Under the pieces are notes generated by a model. The model searched no databases. It was given only the letters and a program-made list of their open reading frames with translations, and was not told the DNA's origin. From Siphonodentalium dalli (taxonomy: Eukaryota; Mollusca; Scaphopoda; Gadilida; Siphonodentaliidae): DNA of 64,000 nt. Below, in pieces: positions 33,601 to 45,600 of the stretch (position 1 is its first letter; each line of letters opens with the position of its first letter). Location of the stretch: positions 240,601,530 to 240,665,529 of the forward strand of contig CP136065.1 of assembly GCA_032622095.1 (NCBI GenBank), given 5' to 3'. The position numbers were made by a program, and so were the translations under genes.

Positions 33601-36600
33601 CAATGACTACTTGAGCCTTACTAACTTTTAAACTGAAAGCCATTATAGAATAACGTACATGAATTTTTTTTTAGTTTCAGTTATAGCGTTGACTAGTCAT
33701 CTCTGTGAAGTAACTTTATTGAGTCATATTGACCAGTATGTGAATAACAGAAAAGCAGAGAATTTCTCTTTTCTTTAATTTTCAGTTGGGATTATGTACA
33801 CCCTCAATTAGACTTGACTATTGGAGGTAACAAAAATATAGAAGATAAGGGTAGGGTTGGATTGGAATTTTACCCTGTGCCAATGCATTCTCTTATATAT
33901 GCGAGTCGACCATAGGTCGCCTCGCATATATAAGAGTATGCATTGGCCTAACAATTTTTTACAATTTTAATAATTTTTTCTTGTATTCTTTAACAATTTT
34001 ATAATTTCACCCATACAGAGCCCCAGACAAACATGAGCAGACGACACTCTTCTATATGCTTCTATATATGTGTGGGGCTCCCTGCAGGGTAATGGATGTT
34101 TTTTTATTTTATGTCCTAAAAATTGTAAGAAACATTTATTTAAAAAAAATGATAAAAAATTGTTAGGCCAATGCATTCTCTTATATATGCGAGGCGACCT
34201 ATGGTTGACTCGCATATATAAGAGAATACATTGGCACAGGGTAACAAAAATATAGAAGATAAGAGCTACATTTCCAATTGGTGTCTGTCTAATCTATGTG
34301 AAATTCTCCAACATAAATTTGCCCCTGAAATTTTCTCCTTCTATGCAATGAAATCTGGAAATACATGTATAATTTGTAGACCAAGTAAAGTTAACAGATA
34401 AACAAAAAGCAAGAATAGAGAGAAATCGACAGAAAGCATTGTTACTGAGGCAATCCAGACTTGCGGAAGCTTCTCTTCATGCTATCAGAGGCAGGTAGGT
34501 GCTCAATTCTGGGTTTTCTTATGATCATGCTGTCCAACCAATTTGCGACCTCTCAGTGGTTTGCTGCATGCCTCTCAGTGCAATTTGGATTTTTTGACGA
34601 TAATCAATAACATCAATAGGTCCATACATTTGCTGAGTGGGTCATTGTCACCACATTTTGGTGTGTTGGGTAACCAGCTTTACGAAAAGATGTTTTGGGT
34701 ACTCAGCTTGACCTTTGTTGTGTTTTCGTGCCGATAAAAAGCAAATATGAGACAGGATTGCCAGGAATAATAGTCATTAAAACTGTTATTCTTGCCTCGT
34801 ATTTGCTTTTTATTGGCGACGTAATGCTAAGAAAGGTGATGATTTCAATAACACAAAGGTCAAAGGTGGGTACCCGATGCACCAAACTGTGGCAACAATG
34901 ACCCCTTCAGCCATACAATTTGCAAATAAAAATATCATGGGAAGCAATATACTGATTATATACCATTACTGAATATACTATTATTATCAGAAAATACACT
35001 TCAAATACACTGGTCTGTTTTGAGATATGCATGCTGGAAAATGAAGGAGAAGTCACTTCTCCCCAGGCAAAAATATGTAGAAGTGACACATTTTAGGGAG
35101 ATTCGAGAAGATACTAGTATTACCCATGTCTCACTCCAGTTTTATGTCATGCATATGTATTGAAGTGTTCTTGTTAAAAATTGAAATGTTTTTCTTCCAG
35201 TGGCAATTGTGAGGTGAAACAGAGTGTGGCCATTGATTCCGGTGCTGGGTTTTTCATTGACGATGAAGATGAGATAAAAAGAAAAATTCCTAAAAAGGTA
35301 TCGCATGAACCAGGTGTGTTACTAATTTTCTCTATTAAATTATTGAAGCAGTCACAGATGTGAATGATGCGTGTAGTGTGATGCCAGAAAAATAAAATTA
35401 TTAGAGTTTTTTTTATGGCAGCCTTCTTTATTCAGATTGTTCGGCTTCAGCAATCACTGTGGCAACCCTTTATCATGGCCCAGTTTGCTTCAGCATATGG
35501 CATCGGCATTGCTGATTGCCGCCGTAGCAAATTATTAGGGCTGTTATGGTGTGCAGTGAAAGCTTTCCATGCATTGCATTTTTGCAAAGTGTTAAAAATT
35601 CTGCATTGTGTGTGGTACCTTTACACAACAGTCTCCGGTTTTCACAACGAATACGATGATACTCACTGTTATTTACATGTATTTATTTTGTTTGTATCAA
35701 CTTTATTTAAGATTGAAAAGATTGATCTTGACGATTTTGACACCATATTGTGGTTTGAGTTGTATTGGCCTGTGATAGTGCAATTGTCAACAATATGCTA
35801 CACCATTGAAAGGAATTATTAATCAACAATATGATACACCATTGGAGGGAATTATTAATACAATATGGTACACCATTGGAGGGAATTATTAATACAATAT
35901 GCACTATATGATACAGCATTGGAGGGAATTATTAACTTTCATCTGTTTCGACCTAGTTTTGGCCTTTTTAGCTCAACTTACTTTTGTAAGTTTGAGCTAT
36001 TGCCATGGTTTGGCGTCCGTGTGTCTGTGTGTCCGTGTGTCCGTCAACAATTTCCTTTGGCGCGGGCTACAGGTCGTACCTTTGGTCTGATCTTTATGAA
36101 ATTTGTCATGAATGTTGACATTGACATGTAGATGGGAACGAGTCATTTTGGGGTCATACGGCCAAAAAACATGGCCGCTGGCAGCCATCTTGGATTTCAA
36201 GATTCAATCCATTGGCGCGGGCTACAGGTCGTACTGTTCGTCTGATCATCATGAAATTTGTCATGGATGTTAATAATGACATGTAGATGGGAACGAGTGA
36301 TTTCGGGGTCGTTCGGCCAAAAAACATGGCTGCCAGCAGCCATCTTGGATTTTACTCTTTGCATGACTAAATCCTTTGGCGCGGGCTACAGGTCGTTGCG
36401 TTGGTCGGAAGTTTATGAAATTTGTCATGGATGTTAACATTGACATGTAGATGGGAACGAGTGATTTTGGAGTTGTTCGGCCAAAAAACATGGCCGCCAG
36501 CAGCCATCTTGGATTTTACTCTTTGCATGACTAAATCCTTTGGCGCGGGCTACAGGTTGTACCTTTGGTCTAATCTTTATGAAATTTGTCCTGAATGTTG

Positions 36601-39600
36601 ACATTGACATGTAGATGGGAACGAATCATTGTGGGGTCATTCGGCCAAAAAACATGGCTGCTGGCGGCCATCTTAGATTTCAAAATTCAATCCATTGGCG
36701 CGGGCTACAGGTCGTACTGTTCGTCTGATCATCATGAAATTTGTCATGGATGTTAATATTGACATGTAGATGGGAACGAGTCATTTTGGGGTCGTTCGGC
36801 CAAAAAACATGGCCGCCATCAGCCATCTTTGATTTTACTCTTTGCATGACTAAATCCTTTGGCGCGGGCTACAGGTCGTAGCTTTGATCGGAAGATCATG
36901 AAATTTGTCACGGATGTTAACAATGACATGTAGATGGGAACGAGTGATTTTGGGGTTGTTCGGCCAAAAAACATGGCTGCCAGCAGCCATCTTGGATTTT
37001 ACTCTTTGCATGACTAAATCCTTTGGCGCGGGCTACAGGTCGTTGCGTTGGTCGGAAGTTTATGAAATCTGTCATGGATGTTAACACTGACATGTAGATG
37101 GGAACGAGTGATTTCGGAGTCGTTCGGCCAAAAAACATGGCCGCCAGCAGCCATCTTGGATTTTACTCTTTACATGACTAAATCCTTTGGCGCGGGCTAC
37201 AGGTTGTACCTTTGGTCTAATCTTTATGAAATTTGTCATGAATGTTGACATGTAGATGGGAACGAATCATTGTGGGGTCATTCGGCCAAAAAACATGGCT
37301 GCTGGTGGCCATCTTAGATTTCAAAATTCAATCCATTGGCGCGGGCTACAGGTCGTACTGTTCGTCTGATCATCAAATTTGTCATGGATGTTAATATTGA
37401 CATGTAGATGGGAACGAGTCATTTTTTGGGGTCGTTCGGCCAAAAAATCTTGCCGGCAGCAGCCATCTTTGATTTTACTCTTTGCATGACTAAATCCTTT
37501 GGCGCGGGCTACAGGTCGTAGATTTTATCTGAAGATCATGAAATTTGTCATGGATGTTAACAATGACATGTAGATGGGAACGAGTCATTTTGGGGATCGT
37601 TCGGCTGAAAAACATGGCTGCCAGCAGCCATCTTGGATTTTACTCTTTGCATGACTAAATCCTTTGGCGCGGGCTACAGGTCGTACCTTGGTCTAATCTT
37701 TATGAAATTTGTCATGAATGTTAATATTGACATGTAGATGGGAACGAGTCATTTTTTGGGGTCGTTCGGCCAAAAAACATGGCCGCCAGCAGCCATCTTC
37801 GATTTTACTCTTTGCATGACTAAATCCTTTGGCGCGGGCTACAGGTCGTAGCTTTTATCGGAAGATCATGAAATTTGTCATGGATGTTAACAATGACATG
37901 TAGATGGGAACGAGTCATTTTGGGGTCGTTCGTCCGAAAAACATGGCCGCCAGCAGCCATCTTGGATTTTACTCTTTGCATGACTAAATCCTTTGGTGCT
38001 GGCTACAGGTCGTACCTTGGTCTAATCTTTATGAAATTTGTCATGAATGTTGACATTGACATGTAGATGGGAACGAGTCATTTTGGGGTCATTCGGCCAA
38101 AAAACATGGCCGCTGGCAGCCATCTTGGATTTCAAGATTCAATCCATTGGTGCGGTCTACAGGTCGTACTGTTCGTCTGATCATCATGAAATTTGTCATG
38201 GATGTTAATAATGACATATAGATGGGAATGAGTGATTTTGGGGTCGTTCGGCCAAAAAACATGGCTGCCAGAAGCCATCTTGGATTTTACTCTTTGCATG
38301 ACTAAATCCTTTGGATCGGGCTACAGGTCGTTGCGTTAGTCGGAAGTTTATGAATTTGTCATGGATGTTAACACTGACATGTAGATGGGAACGAGTGATT
38401 TTGGAGTCGTTCGGCCAAAAAACATGGCCGCCAGCAGCCATCTTGGATTTTACTCTTTGCATGACTACATCCTTTGGCGCGGGCTACAGGTTGTACCTTG
38501 GTCTAATCTTTATGAAATTTGTCATGGATGTTAATAATGACATGTAGATGGGAACGAGTGATTTTGGGGTCGTTCGGCCAAAAAACATGGCCGCCAGTAG
38601 CTATCTTGGATTTTACTCTTTGCATGACTAAATCCTTTGGTGCGGGCTACAGGTCGTAGCTTTGGTCAGATGGTCATGAAATTTGTCATGGATGATAACA
38701 ATGACATGTAGATGGGAACGAGTCGTTTTGGGGTCATTCTGTCCAAAAACATGGCCACCAGCAGCCATCTTGGATTTTACTCTTTGCATGACTAAATCCT
38801 TTCGCGCGGGCCATTTTGGATTTCAAAATTCAATCCATTGGCGCGGTCTACAGGTCGTACTGTTCGTCTGATCATCATGAAGTTTGTAGGTCGTAGCTTT
38901 GGTCAGATCTTCATAAAATTTGTCATGGATGTTAACAATGACAAGTAGATGGGAACGAGTCCTTTTGGGGTCAATTGGCCAAAAAACATGGCCGCCAGCA
39001 GCCATCTTGTATTTTACTCTTTGCATCACTAAATCCTTTGGCGCAGGTTAGACATTTCAATTAGCACCTTTCCTATTCCTCCATTTACTGTCAACCATTA
39101 AATTATTCCCCTACCTAAGTTGAGCTACAGTGTCATTGACACTTTCATTAAGAATCATAATGGTTTATTGACAGAAGCACAGTGTTGTATATGTTGAAAT
39201 CAGTAGCATTATATAACGGAGATTATCAGCATGGTATGTAATAAGTTAAGGTGTACATTTTTTGGTGATTTGGTGTATCAAAATTCAATGTTTCCCGAGA
39301 AAATATATTGTAGTACTTCTGTATGGGTTGGAGTGGTCAGGAGAGCTGTCTTCCCGCCAATCCCATGTAGATGATATTTACAATTTATATTCCTCATGGG
39401 GTTGTATTCTACTACGTGTAATATTTCACCATCATAGCAATGAGAGCTAGCCAAAGCAGGTTTTTGTTTGACTCCCTGTAAAGGTCAACCAGAGAATTCA
39501 TTTCTACAAAAAATACTCGCAAGTGAGAATTAGGGCTGATTTTATCATCAGGGATGTTAATACCACCAAAAAAGGCCACACAGGCTTGGTTGAAATTTGT

Positions 39601-42600
39601 TTAGCATTTTGTAGCCCTGGGTAGATTTTGTATAACATTCCCTACCAATACATGTTTTTTCATTGAAAATTGGTTAGCAGAAATTGGAAATTGCTTCGCA
39701 AATTGCAATGCAAATCCAGTTAAATCGAGCCATGGTACCTCTTGTTGATAATTCAAGGAATTTATTTCTTTTCTCTCAATAGCACCAGTTCTAGATCGAG
39801 ACGACTTATTACTATGTGCCGATTGCAGAAAAGAATTCATGGATTCCTACCTCTGCACTAAGTTTGACTTGGCTGTCTGTGATACATGCAGGTTTGTTGG
39901 ATACATTTCAGTTTTAACAGAATACTGTGCGCCCCATCCATGCAGCAGTCCTGGCACATTATGATTACATCAGATTCTAACCAGCAATGCACTGAAATCG
40001 CATGGAGTTATATCAGTCAGCTAGGACAGTTGTACCTAACAGGGTGGTGTGATTATCAGGGTTCGCGCTGCCACTTGCCAAATTTGCCAATGGCAAAAAT
40101 AATAATGGCAAAACATATTTTCATTTGGCAAAAGTTTTGGCAAGTCACTTTTTAATTCCTTCAACAATTTGAAAAAATATTGGTCAATCATTACCATTCA
40201 TTTCAGAAAACTCTTAGAACATAATTATATTAGTGGTGTTTTATAAGGTTTAGGGAAAGTTAACACCTCTATTGAGATGCAGTTAATCTCATAGCATTAG
40301 AACTGATGGTTGGAGGGATTACTAATCCTCCTGTGATGTGCCCTTCTGATGAATTGTATTGTTCGGTGATTGGCTTTTTGTTTTATGATAAACCGCAATA
40401 GCAATGCGAGCATAATTAAGTATTAACTAACTGCTTTGCTATCGATAACAAAGGCTGTTCAACCCGCGTGTGTCGAAACCTAATAATTAAGGTTGCAGAA
40501 AATGATACTTTCAGGGATAGAATTTGGCAAAAGCTAATATAATTTGGCAATAAATATTTTTATTTGGCAAAAGTAAATTTCTGTCCAGCGTGGACCATTG
40601 TGATTATGCGATGTTGGTTCCCATATGATAAATATCAATTTAGGGGATATAGAATCTGAACAGTAAATATTACTAAAACTGTGTTAATTTGAGACAATAG
40701 ATACTTCCCAGAAGATGAGGCCAATGCAGAATGAGTTCCCCAGAGTATGGATTTGGTGATGCTAGCCTGCTATGTGGGATAGCATCATTAAATTCACCCT
40801 CTGGGGACCTCACTCTGCAAATGACAGACACACTATTTCCAGGCTTGATCAATAACCAAGAATTCATAGCTATGAGACGTTCCACGGGAAAGTCTACTGA
40901 AGCTCGTCATCTTGTCAGTCTCGAATGGCCCTTTACCCAACAGAAGGGCCCTGTGCCAATGCATTCTCTTATATATGCGAGTCGACCATAGGTCGCCTCG
41001 CATATATAAGAATGCATTGGCCTAAAAAAAATCTTTTTTTACCATTTTTTCTTACATTCTTTAACAATTTTATAATTTTTAATGTGTTAAGCCAATGCAT
41101 TCTCTTATATATATGCGAGGCGACCTATGGTCGACTCGCATATATAAGAGAATGCATTGGCACAGGGCCTTTCAGTAGTCCCTTTCTGTACTAAATTGAT
41201 TCTCCCAGTTAGTTAAAAAGTGTGCATCGGAATGATCTATTATTGAATTGGAGGATTGTTATGGTGATTAAAGTAGATGACAGATAAAGTGCAGAAGGAG
41301 CCCTATTTATTGAGGGAAATGTTTAGATAATAAGTTCATAACTTATTTTCTTAACATTTCCTATGGGATAACAGCTCATCAATGATGATTTAGCATAGAA
41401 AGAGATATACTATTATCTGAAGATTTCCTATGGGATAACAACTCATCAATGATGCTTTAGCATAGAAAGAGTTAAACTTATTATCTGAACATTTCCCATG
41501 GGATAACAACTCATCAATGATGGTTTAGTATAGAAAGAGTTATACGTATTATCTGAACATTTCCTATGGGATAACAACTCATCAATGATGCTTTAGCATA
41601 GAAAGAGTTAAACTTATTATCTGAAAATTTCCTATGGGATAACAACTCATCAATGATGGTTTAGTATAGAAAGAGTTATACGTATTATCTGAACATTTCC
41701 TATGGGATAACAACTCATCAATGATGCTTTAGCATAGAAAGAGTTAAACTTATTATCTGAACATTTCCTGTGGGATAACAACTCATCAATGATGCTTTAG
41801 TATAGAAAGAGTTAAACTTATTATCTGAACATTTCCTATGGGATAACAACTCATCAATGATGCTTTAGTATAGAAAGAGTTAAACTTATTATCTGAACAT
41901 TTCCTGTGGGATAACAACTCCTCAATGATGCTTTATTATAGAAAGGGTCCCTGTATGAATTATATAATGGGATTTGAATGACACCTGTCAAATATTCCAG
42001 GAAGGAGAACGAAGACAAATATTCTTTGATAACAAGAACAGAAGCAAAGACTAGATTCCTCTTACAAGATGTAGACTTTGATAAGAGGGATCCATGTTTG
42101 AAATTCGTGCTTAAAAAGAATCCACTTAATCCACGCTGGGGTGATATGAAACTCTATCTCGAATCTCAGGTGAGCATAATCCACGCTGGGGCGATATGAA
42201 ACTCTATCTCGAATCTCAGGTGAGTATAATCCACGCTGGGGCGATATGAAACTCTATCTCGAATCTCAGGTGAGCATAATCCACGCTGGGGCGATATGAA
42301 ACTCTATCTCGAATCTCAGGTGAGTATAATCCACGCTGGGGCGATATGAAACTCTATCTCGAATCTCAGGTGAGCATAATCCACGCTGGGGCGATATGAA
42401 ACTCTATCTCCAATCTCAGGTGAGTATAATCCACGCTGGGGCGATATGAAACTCTATCTCGAATCTCAGGTGAGTATAATCCACGCTGGGGCGATATGAA
42501 ACTCTATCTCGAATCTCAGGTGAGCATAATCCACGCTGGGGCGATATGAAACTCTATCTCGAATCTCAGGTGAGCATAATCCACGCTGGGGTGATATGAA

Positions 42601-45600
42601 ACTCTATCTCGAATCTCAGGTGAGCATAATCCACGCTGGGGCGATATGAAACTCTATCTCGAATCTCAGGTGAGCATAATCCATGCTGGGGTGATATGAA
42701 ACTCTATCTCGAATCTCAGGTGAGCATAATCCACGCTGGGGCGATATGAAACTCTATCTCGAATATCAGGTGAGCATAAACCACGCTGGGGTGATATGAA
42801 ACTCTATCTCGAATCTCAGGTGAGCATAATCCACGCTGGGGCGATATGAAACTCTATCTCGAATCTCAGGTGAGCATAATCCACGCTGGGGCGATATGAA
42901 ACTCTATCTCGAATCTCAGGTGAGCATAATCCACGCTGGGGCGATATGAAACTCTTATCTCGAATCTCAGGTGAGTATAATCCACGCTGGGGCGATATGA
43001 AACTCTATCTCGAATCTCAGGTGAGCGTAATCCACGCTGGGGCGATATGAAACTCTATCTCGAATCTCAGGTGAGTATAATCCATGCTGGGGCGATATGA
43101 AACTCTATCTCGAATCTCAGGTGAGCATAATCCACGCTGGGGCGATATGAAACTCTATCTCGAATCTCAGGTGAGCATAATCCATGCTGGGGTAATATGA
43201 AACTCTATCTCGAATCTCAGGTGAGCATAAACCACGCTGGGGCGATATGAAACTCTATCTCGAATCTCAGGTGAGCATAATCCACGCTGGGGCAATATGA
43301 CACTCTATCTCGAATCTCAGGTGAGCAGGCTAAGGGCTCAGGACACATAATCCACGCTGAGGCGATATGAAACTCTATCTCGAATCTCAGGTGAGCATAA
43401 TCCACGCTGGGGCAATATGACACTCTATCTCGAATCTCAGGTGAGCAGGCTAAGGGCTCAGGACACATAATCCACGCTGGGGTGATATGAAACTCTATCT
43501 CGAATCTCAGGTGAGCATAATCCACGCTGGGGCAACATGACACTCTATCTCGAATCTCAGGTGAGCAGGCTAAGGGCTCAGGACACATAATCCACGCTGG
43601 GGCGATATGAAACTCTATCTCGAATCTCAGGTGAGCATAAACCACGCTGGGGCGATATGAAACTCTATCTCGAATCTCAGGTGAGCATAAACCACGCTGG
43701 GGCGATATGAAACTCTATCTCGAATCTCAGGTGAGCATAAACCACGCTGGGGCGATATGAAACTCTATCTCGAATCTCAGGTGAGCAGGCAGTCTCTTTG
43801 AAAAGCCTATGATAATCATTACGGATGTACGTCTCTAGGTGTGTTCATTATATTTCACATCTACACTGACGCGGCATTCCCAACATAATAAACCATTTCC
43901 AAATATGGAGTGCATTTCTGGCGAAGTAAATGTTTGTGAGAATCGTAGTATTTAGAAATATTTACAAATACAACATAATGTGAAAGAATAATTAGTCGCG
44001 AATATCATTGACTGATAACAACTTGAAGATGATATCTCTTATATTACGAGTAAAATTAATTATGGATATATCGCCAATATTCAGTTTTCCAACAATATTT
44101 GAGTTCGACAATGCGTGGGAAACTTGTCAACACGTCATTGACCTCTGTTCTGTGAAGCGATCTGTTATGCCATAAACCAATGAAATCATGTGCGTGCTTC
44201 GTCACTCTCCAATGAAATGGAGGAAATCTTATCAATTCAGTAACTGATTATGAATGAGATATCCAGAGATGTAAATATTGTAAAATTTTCGTCAGGCTTT
44301 TTAAAGAGACTGGTGAGCAGGCTAAGGAAACTACATCGTAATTTGCTAAACCCATTCATGACAGGAGTTGCGCTGGTGCAACATTAAAGATGCTGTGCCA
44401 GTGCATTCTCTTATATATGAGGGTCTCCCATTGGGATACTCGCATATTTAAGAGAATGCACTGGCTTACGAGGTCGTAAATATCATTATTATGGGAAACT
44501 TGCATATGTAAGTGGATACATTGGCACAGTGTTTTCACAAAATTTTAGGAAGCGCCAGTCATGGAAGTGTTAAACTTGGCAGCAACACACAGTTTCAACC
44601 TATGTTTGTTCTATATTTTCAAAAAAATATCATTAAGATGTTAATAGACCGATAGCATAATTCATCTCGAATGCTGGATATCAAAGAGATTTGTTTTTTG
44701 GCGTTTAAATTTCACAACCTCGAAAAATGAAGACCGAAGCCGCTTGAACACTATCTTCTCAACATATGTATACGGGGTGAGGAGCTAGAAGAAATTGATA
44801 CATAGATCATTTGCTATTGGTTGAGTTATTTATATATAGGTGAAGAATATACTCACTTTTTATTAATTTTTTGGTAGGAAATGTTCTGGCAGTTTGTTGA
44901 ACTTATTGTATGAACACTACCCAAGGGAACTACTTGTCAATGAGTATTTAATAAAGAAAGTGTTATAATATATAAAATATAAATATGTTGGTCAATGTAC
45001 ATCTAATAAGTATAAGTTTCTAATATCCATTATTATGTTAATTATTCATAGTTTGTATGAATATCAGAAGTAAACCAGTCATTGAAGTACAGTCTTTGTC
45101 ACTATGAACTAATTTATTTTCTGGTTGACTGTTGACACTTTTCCAGCAAGATCTTCTTGGACTTAGGTAAACAATTGTGTTTTTGTGTTTGGCAGGTAAA
45201 AGAAAGAGCATTAGTGGTTTGGGATAATGAAGAGAGAATAGAAGAAGAAAAAGATGTAAGACAAGAAAAGAAAGACAAAGCCAAGACAAAAAAGTTTGAC
45301 AAGAAAGTAAAAGGTACGCAGGTTCAGAATATGTGTAAACAAATCTGAGAATATAAGGTGCCAGACATTTGCAGAATGAGGTCCGCAGAGGGTGAATTTA
45401 GTTATGCTACCCTGTACAGTGGGCTAGCATCACCAAATTCACTCTCTGGGACCTCATTCTGCGTAGGCCTCATCTTCTCTGGAAACTATCTTTATTATCA
45501 AATTAGGTTCCCAATGGGTGGACATCACAATATTCACCATCTGTGAACATAAATCTGAGTGAGTCTAGGTCTCCTATAGCAGATGAGGCCATGCACAATG

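Noticed and set aside
35415-35822. 135-codon + strand ORF in XPA intron 3
   Set aside because: No recognisable domain, and it ends in a minisatellite.
36270-38547. Several ORFs with MFFGRTTPKS- or MSWMLTMTCRW-like starts
   Set aside because: Shadows of the ~163-bp tandem repeat in both strands.
43217-43645. 142-codon minus-strand ORF with repeating peptide
   Set aside because: It is open only because alternating 50- and 70-bp units add to 120 bp, a multiple of three. It is antisense to the XPA junction minisatellite and not a gene.
41365-43791. Regular repeats that could be mistaken for a CRISPR array
   Set aside because: Units are contiguous with no unique spacers and lie in an animal gene.
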